Source of the DNA: Microstegium vimineum
Lineage: Eukaryota > Streptophyta > Magnoliopsida > Poales > Poaceae
Length of the DNA stretch: 64,000 nt
Assembly (NCBI GenBank): GCA_022036555.1
Contig: CM039122.1
Span: 52,356,952 to 52,420,951 of the forward strand
Direction of reading: 5' to 3'
Shown one piece after another: positions 11,398 through 22,780 of this stretch (its first letter is position 1; every line of letters begins with the position of its first letter). Position numbers and translations under genes: made by a program. The notes beneath the pieces are model-generated. The model saw only the letters and a program-made list of their open reading frames with translations, was not told the origin of the DNA and ran no database searches.

Positions 11398-12820
11398 GTG
11401 GAGAAAAATGATGACGAAAAAGAGCAGTGTGTTACCGGTCCTGCCCAATCAGGATCTGGTGAAGTTTTTGCCTTTCATATCGAAGAAATTAATAATTCAT
11501 GTAGAGGGAGATTCTTCCAACATTCGTTTCTGGCGGGGACTTCGTTCTCCAAACACTCGTAACTATCCTACTAGGTGGTGGCATCGGTGCCCAAAAACAT
11601 TTAGGGTGTGTCAAGTCTGCCCTTGCTTTGTCAGCCGGGCAATTTTCCTTACATACATTGCCTTCGATTAAGTATCGGATGAGAGTTTGCGGTTAATTGT
11701 TTGTTTCTCTTTACCTATGCAATGCTTGATTGTTGATAGCAGTTTTTATTATCAGTAGATTTCTCGTGAATTGTTTATGTTGGTCTTGTTTAACGTGTGC
11801 GTCAGAACCTCTTTTTATTGGCTGGGTTGCCTAGCTACATTTTTTCGCTGGGCTTAAATGGTCTGGCGTACTAAGTAGCGTAGACGTTTGAAATGCCTAA
11901 TAAACCAGTTAGTCTTTAAGTGTAATGATTTTTTAAGCTCAAAACGTGTAGTTACCAGGTAGTGTACCTATTTGCTGAAATGCCTAAAAAGTGTTCATGG
12001 TACCTCGAGCATTCTTGGTAAACAGTAGATTATATATGAATAAAATGTGGAGTTCTAAAATGCAATGAGTGTATGGCTTCATTCTTTTGTGTCATACAGC
12101 TATACGACTCATCTAGAGTTGAGAATTTACATTTATAACTTTATCAAAGGGTGTTGTAGAATGTTGGAAATAGGAAAGTAAAACGGGCTCCTAAAACTAA
12201 AACTACGTAGTTTCATACCTTTACGTGTATGAACTGTGAGATAAGTTTGGATGCTTATGTGCATTTATTTTAGGACGAAGGGATATATGGTAACCTGATG
12301 AATCCTTACTAAGATTGGTCTCATAATAACCAAAGTTATGTGCAAACTGCTAAGGTAGCGGCAAAAGGTCGCTGTGTCTGGCTATTTGAAATTCCAAGAA
12401 TTTGACTGACTTTATTTGAAGTCGTAGTAGTTGCATATTTAAAGGTAACTAGAATTAGAAAAAACGAGCTCATACTGAAGACCAAATTCCGTTGTTAATA
12501 AATTAATCTTAATCTGTTCAACTTTATTGACTAGTTGTTTGATCTTATTACTGTATATCTAAAATAATAGTTGTACAAAGGAGTAAAGTAAACCCGTGTC
12601 AATAAATAATAGTTAGTTATACAAAGAAGTAAAGTAAACTCGTCTCCAACGATTGAATAAACTTTATCTTTAGACCAGTGTGATAGGAACATCTGGCTTT
12701 GCTGGCGAAGAGATTTTTTTAACGTGTCATGAGCTACCAACTCATACGCACAAACAAACCTGTTTAAATTCGCTCTCTATGTTCCAGTAAGGTGCTACTA
12801 AAGTTTTTTTTTTATAACTA
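11398..12820. other. 3' UTR of ADP/ATP carrier and intergenic DNA
   Basis: The 3' UTR probably occupies the first 300-400 bases. After that no gene is visible. A short imperfect direct repeat with the motifs ACAAAGGAGTAAAGTAAAC and ACAAAGAAGTAAAGTAAAC lies near 12575-12640. Confidence 0.5.
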
Positions 12821-13056
12821 CTCCCTCTGTCTCAAATTAACTGTTGTTTTAGGTTTTCGTGTCATAATTTTGACTAGATTTATATAAAATACGTGTAACA
12901 TTTGTATGTCAAAATAAATTTATTATAAAACTAGATCAAAAGATGTATCTAGTGATATCAATTATGTATCATAACTGTTAATAATTTTTTATATAAAATT
13001 AAACTAAGATTTTTTCTCGGGAAATGAGAAAGACAAATATTTTGGTACGGAGGGAG
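12821..13056. mobile_element. Stowaway-like MITE, 236 bp
   Basis: It begins CTCCCTCTGTCTCAAATTA and ends ATTTTGGTACGGAGGGAG, imperfect inverted ends of the Stowaway consensus. TA target duplications are at 12819-12820 and 13057-13058. A stray relic of the same kind of end (GGGACGGAGGGAGTA) occurs near 14676-14690. Confidence 0.82.
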
Positions 13057-13091
13057 TATGCTACAGATGGTTTTACAGATAGAAATGTTTA

Positions 13092-13310
13092 GGCCCTGCT
13101 TAGATCCAAAATATTGTACTGTAGCGTTTCGTTTGTATTTGATAATTATTGTCCAATCATGGAGTAATTAAGTTCGAAAGATTTCTCGCAAATTACAGAT
13201 AAACTGTGCAATTAGTTATATTTTTTACTTATATTTAATACTCCATGCATACGTCCAAATATTCGATGTGACAAAAAAATTTGGAATTTTAAAGGAGATC
13301 TAAACAAGGC
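13092..13310. mobile_element. GGCCCTGTTTAG-type grass MITE, about 220 bp
   Basis: The left end GGCCCTGCTTAGATCC and the right end (reverse complement GCCTTGTTTAGATCTCC) are inverted repeats. The internal motifs ACATCGAAT (reverse) and CATGCATGGAGTATTAAAT (reverse) are familiar from a high-copy MITE of maize and sorghum. No target duplication could be fixed. Confidence 0.6.
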
Positions 13311-13460
13311 AGAGGAACAGGAGATTGCAGGCAATAGGCGCCATAGCACAGGACGTGGTACAATGTGTTGCCGGCTAGGTCTGGTTGGAACAGGATGGGC
13401 ATTGAGTTTTGATTTTGCATGTTGCTAGAAAGAAAAAAGAAACACGAAAGAGACTATAGG

Positions 13461-14062
13461 TATGTTTGGTATGATGGATAGCACCTGGAAATCCCGGATA
13501 TCCAAATATGAGGTATGTTTGGTAGGATGGACAAGCTGAATCTGGATATCCAGGATATGAAATATTCTGGGTGGATATCCAGGATATGAAATATTCTGGG
13601 TAGATGCTGGATATTGTGACTCTCATAAATCTGGTGGATGGGTATATACACATTTTTTAATCTTTTTCATTAACAAATAAATTGAGAATTATTAGTATAT
13701 TATATTATTAATTAGTAATTATGATGACGAGATAAGTTTTGATAAGTGTAATATGTTGATTAGCGTATTTTTATATGATAATTAGACTAGTGTAGTGCTA
13801 GTTAACTTATTTTATTTTGTAATTAGTGATTATAATGACAAGATTATTGTTTGTGGATATTTATTAGTGTATAATTAGTTGTTGTTATTTTAAATAATAG
13901 ATATAATCAGTCAGTTATTCTCGTCCATCCAATCTCATTCGTCCAACCAAACAGAAAAATAATTCGTCTCATCCATACAACCAAATAAACAACATGAGTA
14001 TCCATATCTCGAAATCCATGGATGGTCATATCTCATCCACCCTTATCCTCAAACCAAACATA
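13461..14062. mobile_element. TIR-like element with internal 29-bp tandem repeat
   Basis: The left end TATGTTTGGTATGATGGA and the right end CCAAACATA form short inverted ends, with matching motifs (GATGGA / TCCATC) further in. A 29-bp unit (GGATATCCAGGATATGAAAT ...) is tandemly doubled at 13544-13572 and 13573-13601. No coding sequence; class uncertain. Confidence 0.4.
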
Positions 14063-14815
14063 AAAGTTGGACGTTTCTATTGACGACGATGACGAGATGT
14101 TCGTGGTGACTTTGTTAATCTCAATCTCGAAGATTTTCCGTCCTAAATTTCGAAAAAGCTTGTAACGGTAGTGTTTGTACGTGCGTATGCACGATACAAA
14201 GAGCGGGGATAAGGCTTATATCTACGAGATGGAGTTGTAAGAGAAATTTGAAGTTGTTTGATATTCCATTCATTCTATTGAAATAAATACATTTCTAACT
14301 ACACATCTACTATCTAGACAAGTGTTTGTTCGTATGCATAAGCCCAAACATATTAATTTTTGAACATTAGTAACCCTAAACCCTAAATATTTGTTAATAC
14401 CACACGTGCTGTGTACGTTTTTGAAAAAAAGTAATAATATTTGTTCATCTGCGTAACCACAATCATATTAATTTTTAATAAACAATATTAATCAACTTCA
14501 TATTATTTGTTCATGTGCGTAAGCACAATCATATTTGTTCATGTGCGTAACTCGATCTATTACGATCTAACAACTTAATATTATTTCTAACCTGAACACT
14601 CGATCTAACTAGATGCCATGCTTGGGCTGTGAACACAGACATCGAAAACCACTGCCACATCGACTTTTAATACGGGACGGAGGGAGTAAGTTCTAAAGTT
14701 TGGAACTAAGAGTATCTCCAAGAAATTTGTAAACCATCATTTAAATAATTATTTACATAAAAATCTCTGTCTATGTCTTTTCGCTCTTTAATATTTTTTT
14801 ATATATCATGCACAC
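14063..14815. other. Intergenic DNA up to the retrotransposon nest
   Basis: No gene is visible. It contains short direct repeats of TTGTTCATGTGCGTAA type (about 14440-14560), two chance telomere-like units (14371-14388) and a lone Stowaway end near 14680. Confidence 0.4.
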
Positions 14816-15625
14816 TGAAAGGATCAAGATGTCCAAGAGGGAGGTGAATTGGACTTCTTTTAAATTTCTAAAGCAATATTAAAACCTAATAATATCAATC
14901 ACCCCCAGTGCCTACCGCAATGTATATCCTAACTAGAAAGCAATAGCAAGCCAAGGAAATGAAAGACAACCTAAACAATTCTAGTAGGAATTGAAAGAAC
15001 AAGGAGGAAAATAATGCAAGTAAGTAAAGAGCTAGGGAAAGGAGTTCTTGACGCAACGATGTTTTCCCGAGGTATCGAGGTGTCGACACCCCCCTAGTCC
15101 TCGTTGGAGCACCTCGCAAGGTATAGCTCCCCCTCTACCCGCGCAAGGGTAGAGTGCTCTCTACGAGCTGATTCTTCGCCACTCCGGCTCGGTGAATCGC
15201 CCACAACCGATCACAGAAGCTTGGAGAAGAGCCGCCGACAATCTTCCAGTGATCACTTCCTCTGAACACCACCAAATCGTCTAGGTGTTGTCGAACACCA
15301 AGAGTAACAAGCACAAGACCTTCACTTGACCGACTCAAGGCTAGGAAGGTGGATGGATGCACACAAGTCACTCCTAATCACCCTAGGCGGGAAGAACAAG
15401 ATGAACTATCTCAAATCTCTCTCTCACTAAGCACTTGGCTATCCAAGAAGTTTCTCAAAGGTTCCTCAGGTGAAACAATGGACAAGAGAACTCTCAAGGA
15501 CGAAGAAGGCAACTATAAATAGTCCCTACCTCCAAAACTAGCCGTTTCTTGCTTTTTCCACTTTCTGCGAAGGCACCGGACTAGTCCGGAGCACACACCA
15601 CCGGACTAAGGCAACTGGTCCGGTG
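14816..15625 (-). mobile_element. Level 1: Sirevirus-like solo LTR, right part (first half in window)
   Basis: Read on the minus strand this is the 3' portion of an LTR whose other part is at 55531-56388. The LTR is flanked by CACAC at 14811-14815 and 56389-56393. It ends TGAAAGGATCAAGATG (plus strand), the reverse complement of the ...CATCTTGATCCTTTCA end of the level-2 LTR. A minus-strand TATA box (CTATTTATAG) lies at 15513-15522. The LTR totals about 1.66 kb once the insertion is removed. No internal region or partner LTR adjoins it, so it is a solo LTR. Confidence 0.9.
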
Positions 15626-17160
15626 TGAAGAATCATGGCCCTATTGGTTTTGGTGATTAACGAAAATTAGCAATTATTATGGCTAACGTGTGTTTTGCAG
15701 AGGCTATGAGTAGCCTAGCCATAGTGATCAATATGAATGGGCATCAATGGGTGTCACCTAGCCCCAAGATGGATATCATTTCGGATTTCAAAGAGACATG
15801 ATGAAGACCCTAGAATGATAGGCTAAGTGCCATAAGGTGATGAAGGGCACTTAGAAATAGATAGGGCTTCTATTTGATCTTTGACCGTACTATTAAGAGG
15901 GGTTGAGACTAGTAACTTGACTTAGGAAAGCTTCATAAACTAGGTGTGGTGCACACTTGTCTTCCTTAGCTCTAAGCAAGCCTATGGTGACCGTAAGATA
16001 GCCTAGAACAACTTCCATATTCATCGCGGCAAAAAACAAAGTTGAGAGGCCTGTTTTCTAGGCGATGGACGCTCCTGACGGAAGCGTCGGACGCTGTCCG
16101 TCGCGTCGGACAAAGGCGTCGGACGCTGGGTGGTTGAGTCCACAGCGTCCGTCAGCCTTCCAGTGGCCGTGTTTTCTGGCTAAGTTTTTTCAGGGTCTGA
16201 CGGACGCTGTCCGTCGGCCAGGCGTCAGACGCTTGGAGAGCGTCCGTCGGCCTTCCAGTGAGGGTGTTTTTTAGCCCGAGTCAGAGTGTAGCGTTGGACG
16301 CTGGGAAGAGCGTCCGTCGCCCCTTCGACAGAGCGTCCGTCGCTGGGAAATCCTGTCAGAACTAGCCGTTGGGGCATGCGATGGAGCGTCTGTCGCCAAC
16401 TTAAAAGCTATGCTTTTTTCAGCCCGAGGTAGTTTTGTGTGAGGGCTATTTATAGCTCCTCACACTTCTCTCCCACCTGGCCTTTGCTCATTTCATTTGC
16501 AGTGCTGTTTGAGAAGGTTGGGATGAGAGCAAGAGCCCTAGAGAGAGAGAGAGAGAGAGAGTGATTTGAGAATCCATCCATCCTCTCCTCTAGTTCATCC
16601 AATAGTTCAAGTGTGCATCCTCTAGTTGTGAAGCTTGAGTGAGTCAAGCGAAGATCAAGGCTTGTTACTCTTGGTGATCGACATCACCAAGACGGTCCGG
16701 TGGTGCTTGGAGGAAGGTGATCGCCGAGAATTGTCGGCGGCCCTTCTTCATCGACGTTGTGATCGGTTGTGGGCGATTCACCGAGCCGGAGTGGCGAAGA
16801 ATCAGCCCGTAGAGAGCACTCATCCCTTGCGCGGGATTGAGGGGGAGCTATACCTTGCGAGGTGCTCCAACGAGGACTAGGGGGGAGTGTCGACTCCTCG
16901 ATACCTCGGCAAAACATCGCCGTGTCAAGCATCTCTTTCCCTAGCTCTTTCTTATGGCATTACTTTCCGCACTTGTCTTTCAATTCATACTAGAATTGTG
17001 TAGGAAGTTTTCGCTTTCTATTGACTTTGTACTGCTTTCTAGCTAGGACACACAAGCGGTAGGCACTAGGGGGTTAATTGGCTCTTTATAGGTTTAATTC
17101 TTGTCTTGAAATTAAAAAGAACCCAATTCACCCCCCCTCTTAGGCATCTTGATCCTTTCA
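15626..17160 (+). repeat. 5' LTR of level 2 (1535 bp)
   Basis: It starts TGAAGAATCATGGCCC and ends ATCTTGATCCTTTCA. It holds a TATA-like box TATTTATAG (16447-16455), a block of CGTCCGTCG/CGACGGACG inverted repeats (about 16062-16390) and an (AG)n run near 16541-16561. The 3' LTR is 48 bp shorter, mostly from one missing repeat unit and a shorter (AG)n. Confidence 0.93.
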
Positions 17161-17162
17161 AT

Positions 17163-17174
17163 TGGTATCAGAGC
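17163..17174 (+). other. Primer binding site of level 2 (initiator Met tRNA)
   Basis: TGGTATCAGAGC starts two bases after the LTR and is the standard copia PBS, complementary to the 3' end of initiator methionine tRNA. Confidence 0.9.
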
Positions 17175-17210
17175 AAGGTTGCTCTTATTTTAGGCTTTAC
17201 CGCCTAGAGC

Positions 17211-19466
17211 ATGATGTCCCATGGGGATGGACCACCTCCCATGTTCGATGGAGACGACTTTCCTTATTGGAAAGTTCGTATGGAGGCCTATCTAGAGGCC
17301 ATTGACGTGGGCGTGCTCAATGCCGCCACAAAGGGAGGCACTCTCTTCGCGGAGGACCTCAACTTTGATAAGCACAATGCCAAGGCGAAGAACATTCTTT
17401 TTCGTGGCATTGACAAGGATGTCTTCAACCGAGTGCGTAATGCCAAAGATGCATTTAAGTTGTGGACCACTATTTGTGCTCTTCACGAAGGCACAAAGAG
17501 TGAGCGTGAGGAACACTATCACTTGGTCATGGCTAAGCTCAATTCTTTTTCTATGCATGGAAATGAAAATGCCAATGAAATGTACTCACGTCTTAACATT
17601 CTTGTAGAAGAATTGAATGGGCTCGGTCTCAACCAAATGGCACCGGCCGATGTGGTGCGCAAGATTCTTTGTGTCTTGCCCATTGAGAAGTATGGCCACA
17701 TCGTCACGGTTCTTCACCAAAGAGACCTCTCCGCCGCTACACCAACACAAATCTTGGGCAAGATAAATGCCCATGAGATGTACATGAAGATTGGTGATGG
17801 TGGCTCTTCTTCCTCCTCCAAGAAGAAATAAAAAGAGAAGGAGGAGAAGAAGGACTTGGCTCTCAAGGCATCCTCTTCGGAGAAGTGCAAGATGCAATAT
17901 GTGTATGAGAGTGCAAGTGATGGAGATGATAATGACTTAGCTCTCATGGTGAAGAATACAACAAAGATGTTGAAGAGGCTAAACAAGAATGGAGTCAAGT
18001 TTTACTCAAATAAGAAGAAATTCTTCACAATCTCTTCAAGAAAGCCTCTCTCCAAGATGGATTGCTACAATTGTGGCAAACTTGGACACTTGGCTCATGC
18101 TTGCCCCGAAGAGAAGAAAGACAAGTACAAGAACAAGAAATCCAATAACAAGTTCAAGTACAACAAGGGCAACGAAGATGAGTCAAGTGATGAAGAGAAG
18201 AAATATGACAAGCCATTCAAGAAGAAGAAGAACTTCAACTTCCACAAGAAGAAGGATGACAAAGCCTACATTGTTGGTGATTGGCTCACCGACATTGAAG
18301 ACACAAGTGACTCATCTGGAGATGAGAGTGAAGATGAGAAGGTGGCTGCTTTGGTGATTGGGTCATCTACTCCACTGCCACCTCCTCCATCATCTCCGGG
18401 CTCATCCTCTACACACCTATGCCTCATGGCTAAAGGTGACAAGAAGGTACAAAAAGAGGATAATGATGATGAGGCTAGCTCTAGTGATGATAGTGATGAT
18501 GAGTTTGAGGCACCTTCCTATGATGAGCTAATTGTGATTTGCAACAAATATACTAAGCTCATTAGGAAGTATAAAACTAAAAGTGAAAAACTAGAGAAAG
18601 CCAACGATAACTTGCATGCTAAACTTGATGACTTGTCTAATGCTAATGATGATTTGAAGCTTGAGAACAAATCTCTCTCATCTAGCACTAGGGAGCTCAA
18701 AGCCTCACTCAAGCAAGCTAATGAGAAACATGATAAACTTGAGAGGTCAACACAAGAGCTCCATACAAGATACAACTTGCTAAAATATGACTACAACCAA
18801 GTTAGAAATGAACATGGCACACTTGTGATAGCTAACGAATTGCTTACAAATGATCTTGCTACACATGTTGCTATTAACCCGGTTGTTAAGTGTCATATAG
18901 CTACTTCTTGTGAGGACTTGCTTGATGAAGATGCTAGTGAGCAAAATGCTAAGTGCAAGGGCAAGAAGGTTGTTGAGGCCGAAAAGTATGATGACTATAT
19001 GAAGATGAGGCAAGAGAACTCAAAGCTCAAGGAAGAGCTAATCAACCTCAAGGCCAACAAGTCCTTCACCATCAACACGACCAAGCAAGATGACAAAGAT
19101 GCAATCACCTTGATCAACTCTCTCAAAGAGGAAAATGCAAAGCTCAAGGTTGAGAAGATCAAGTTAGCAAGTGGAATGGAGAAGTTTACCAAGGGCCACA
19201 ACCTTCAAAGTGAGCTCTTGATGAACACTATCATGAAGACCGACAAGTCCGGTATTGGGTTCAAGGAGAACCAACTCATGAAGGCCAAAGTCAAGATGGA
19301 AGCAATGAACTACTACAAGAACAAGGCCATGAGGAACAACTATGACACACCAAAGCCCAAGCCCAAGAAATGCTTTGGATGTGGTCAAGAGGGTCACTTT
19401 GAATTCCAATGCAAGACTCCATCTCGTAAGACCTTGCGTAAGCACACAAGGCCCTTTTGCTCATGA
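17211..19466 (+). pseudogene. Level 2 gag (one in-frame stop, frameshifted end)
   Basis: Capsid/nucleocapsid polyprotein. Residues 1-206 match the copia gag (UBN2-type) fold, beginning MMSHGDGPPPMFDGDDFPYW. An in-frame TAA at 17829-17831 interrupts an A-rich Lys/Glu run, and the same frame continues to 19466. The second part has a CCHC zinc knuckle CYNCGKLGHLAHAC (about 18064), Lys/acidic-rich spacers and a long coiled coil (about 18530-19200). A second CCHC knuckle CFGCGQEGHFEFQC lies near 19372. One extra T in the TTTT run near 19456 shifts the frame and ends the ORF; the expected gag-pol continuation is in the next frame. Two knuckles plus coiled coil fit Sirevirus gag. Confidence 0.88.
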
Positions 19467-21075
19467 TGCACACTTCATCATCAACAAGGACTCCAAGGGT
19501 AGACCCCGAGTTGTGTTTCTCGGTCCTAAGATGAAGAACAAGCCCAAAGTGCTATGGGTTGCTAAGGAGTTGGTGGACAAGGCTATGGGACCTCGCCAAG
19601 TGTGGGTTCCCAAACAACAAGCTTAACTTCAAGTTGCTTGTGTGTAGGTGAACTACAAGACCGGTGGAAGTCATTGGGTGATTGATAGTGGATGCACTCA
19701 ACATATGACCGGTGACTCCCGGATGTTCACCACACTTGAGGAAGATTGTGAAGGGCAAGACAAGATTACTTTTGGGGACAACTCAAAAGGCAAAGTGCAA
19801 GGCCTAGGCAAAGTGGCAATATCCAATGATCAATCAATAACAAATGTCTTGCTAGTGCAATCTTTGAGCTTCAACTTGCTTTCGGTTGGTCAACTTTGTG
19901 ATCTCGGGTTCCAATGTCTCTTCACCCCCAATGAGGTAGTTGTGACCAAGATTTAAGATTCATCCTTGATATTCAAAGGGTTTAGGCACAACAATCTCTA
20001 TCTAGTGGACTTCACCTCAAATGAAGCAAGCTTGCAAACATGTCTTTTCTGCAAAAGCTCTTTGGGTTGGCTATGGCATAGAAGATTAGCACATGTGGGA
20101 ATATCAACTTTGAAGAAACTTGTCAAGAAGGAGATGGTTAGAGGTGTGAAGGATGTGGTGTTTGAGAAGGACATGTTGTGTAGTGCATGTCAAGCCGGCA
20201 AGCAAGTGGCCAACACCCATCCCACCAAAGCTTTCATGTCAACCTCAAGAGTCCTAGAGCTACTTCACATGGATCTATTTGGACCTACCACCTATGCTAG
20301 CCTTGGTGGCAATCTCTTTTGCTTGGTGGTAGTTGATGACTACTCTAGGTACACTTGGGTGTTCTTCCTTCAAGACAAGGGAGAGACTCAATCAATATTC
20401 AAGAAGTTTGCAACTAGAGCTCAAAATGAGTTTGATGTGAAGATCAAGAAGATAAGAAGTGACAATGGGACCGAGTTTGTGAACACCAAGATTGAAAATT
20501 ATTGTGATGAAGTTGGAATCAAGCATGAGGTGTCCGCCACCTATACCCCTCAACAAAATGGTGTAGTAGAGAGAAAGAACCGGACACTAAACACACTTGC
20601 AAGATCAATGCTTGATGAATACAACACCCCCGAGAAGTTTTGGGCCGAAGCAATCAACACCGCATGCTATGCGGCTAACCGGCTCTTTGTTCAAAGGCTT
20701 CTCAAGAAGACCCCCTATGAGCTTGTGAATGGGAAGAAACCGAATATATTCTTCTTCCGAGTGTCTGGATGCAAAGTGTACATCTACAAGAAGCGCCAAC
20801 ACTTGGGCAAGTTCCAAAGGAGATGTGACATTGGTTTCTTACTTGGTTATTCTCTTAAATCCAAGGCATATCGAGTATTTAACAAAGACTCCGGCCTAGT
20901 TGAAGAAACATATGACTTGGAGTTTGATGAAACTAATGACTCTCAAGAAGAGCATGAGAATCTTGATGATGTAGGTGATGAACCCTTGAGGGAGGCTATG
21001 AAGAATATGCCCGTTGGTGCAATCAACCCACTAGAGGTGGAAGGAGTTGAAGATGATGCAAATCAAGTACCCTCT
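19467..21075 (+). pseudogene. Level 2 pol, first part: protease and integrase
   Basis: Continues gag in the shifted frame. After a linker ending VWVPKQQA come in-frame stops (TAA at 19624, a TAG shortly after), then the aspartic protease with active-site DSGCTQHMTGD (about 19684). Another TAA lies near 19954. The pre-integrase/HHCC zinc region follows (WHRRLAHVG ... CSACQAGK), then the integrase core with the D,D,E residues in MDLFGP, SDNGTEF and VVERKNR. The GKK-type C-terminal region runs to the acidic linker GVEDDANQVPS. There the level-3 element interrupts the ORF; coding resumes at 47435. Confidence 0.9.
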
Positions 21076-22479
21076 TGTCGGGTACGAAGGTAAGGGGTAC
21101 CCTAAACCCTTCGATAAATTAACGCTAAACACAACAATCATTTTTAAGGCAGGAACCAGCCCACTGCCCAAGTCAGTAAAGAAAGGCCCATCACACGAAG
21201 GCCCCCTGCACCGGCTATAGCAACCAGTCGTGGGCCGGCCTGCTTCGAGGAAAGTGACGGACGAGGGGTCGAACGAACGACCCCACCGCCTCCACCTCGA
21301 TGCCAAGTGACGGATCCGGGGTCGAACGAATGACCCCTCCGCCTCCGCCTCGATGACAAATGACGGATGAAGGGTTGTTCGGACGACCCCTCCGCCTCTG
21401 CCTCGGCCCCGGATGACGGACCGAGGGTCGAACGTTCGACCCCTCGGCTCCTACCCCGACAACGGGTGACGGACGAGGGGCCGAACGAACGACCCCTCGG
21501 CCTCTACTTCGATCCCTCCGACTCCGCCTCCGCTCCGACCCTACCTCGACGCCGAGTGACGGACCAGGGGTCGAACGAACGACCCCCGGACAGGAAGCTC
21601 GATCGGCCCAACTGCTCCCAGTATGGGTTAAAGGGAACCCGCCTAACGCCATGGGCACCCGCGACCGCTGTCAAATCCATCAGCTCATCACCATCACCCG
21701 GACCTCCGTCAACTATGCTGCCACTGTCGCCACGTTGCGAGCACAGACTCCAGGAGTACCCCTCGAGACATGAGCAGTACAGCCCTCGACGACGTCTGCA
21801 AGAATACGGCAGGGCCACCCCGATCTCGACCTCACCCCTCGACCGGGGGGCTCGACCCCTACCTCCAATCACTCCGGTATGGGGCTCGTCCCATCCGCCC
21901 CGTCTCGCTTCAGCTGTGGGATTCGCGCCCGCCTGCGGAAGCTGCGCCGCGACGTGCCGCGACGACTTCTACTGTCACCACACCCCGGAGCGCCAGAAGG
22001 ACGGGAAGGCCATGCCGCCACAGTGCTCAAGGTCCCTTCACTAGCACTATGCCGCGGACACGCCGCCCATAGTACCACAGTTTAGGACCCTGTACCCTCG
22101 GACCTCCCCTTGTCTATAAAAGGGGACGCCGAGGTAGAAGGAAGGGATCCTTTTTTTGGGACCTCTCCGATCATGACACTCCACACTCCCCATTGCTTGA
22201 GCGACCCCTCGAGCAACAAACCAACCGCCTAGGGCAGCCCCACTAGCCTTAGGCATCAGCTCACTCCGAGCTGCCCCATGTAACTCAGCTTGTACCCCCC
22301 CTGTACGAGCACTTTGGGTGCGAGAGAATATAAGTCATCCTCCCCCGCTGGACGTAGGGCCTTCTTTGCCCGAACCAGGATAAATCTTGTGTCCTTCTTG
22401 CATCAGATCTGGGAGAGGGAGCACGCAATATACAAATTTACTAGTTGGTGGTCTTGACCCCCAGGTCATAACACCGACA
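21076..22479 (+). repeat. 5' LTR of level 3 (1404 bp)
   Basis: It begins TGTCGGGTACGAAGG and ends GTCATAACACCGACA. A TATA box TATAAAAG is at 22115-22122. The 3' LTR copy starts TATCGGG, a G-to-A change in the terminal TG. Confidence 0.93.
21254..21590. repeat. Dyad-bearing tandem repeats in level-3 LTR
   Basis: Six units, mostly 54 bp apart, each start near GTGACGGAC and carry a hairpin-forming core such as GGGGTCGAACGAACGACCCC. The same array is at about 36126-36462 in the 3' LTR. The cores vary while keeping complementarity (for example GGGTCGAACGTTCGACCC). Confidence 0.85.
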
Positions 22480-22780
22480 GTTGGCGCGCCATGTAGGGGG
22501 GAATTGCGTGTCGATCAACTCCGAACTACTCTCTCAGATGGATTTCACGATCCCATCACCTCCATTCACCACCGTCGTTTGGTTCGGCAGTCTAGGGTTC
22601 ATATCCACCGGCCAGGGTCACTACATAGTCTTTTCCTTTGCTCGTGGCCTGGACGGCAGCAGCACCGATACGCCGGGGCTAAGAAGGATCAGGCGACGGT
22701 CCCTCCGCCTGCGCCTCTGGCCTGCGATCAGGGGGAGGCCCGAGCGACTCTGACACACTCGTCGTTGTGCGGATTCCGAG
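22480..22780 (+). other. Level 3 PBS and leader
   Basis: The putative primer binding site TTGGCGCGCCATGTAGG follows directly after the LTR. I cannot name the tRNA with confidence. The rest is an untranslated leader before gag. Confidence 0.5.

Noticed and set aside
12349..12380. CTGCTAAGGTAGCGGCAAAAGG-like stretch resembling large-subunit rRNA
   Set aside because: Only about a dozen bases match the conserved rRNA phrase and the flanks do not continue the homology.
14371..14388. Telomere-type CCCTAAACCCTAAA
   Set aside because: Only two units, no array, in AT-rich intergenic DNA; most likely chance or an isolated telo-box.
21367..22256. Arg/Pro-rich ORFs on both strands within the level-3 LTR
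   Set aside because: They arise from the GC-rich tandem repeats of the LTR and recur in the 3' LTR; no protein family is recognisable.
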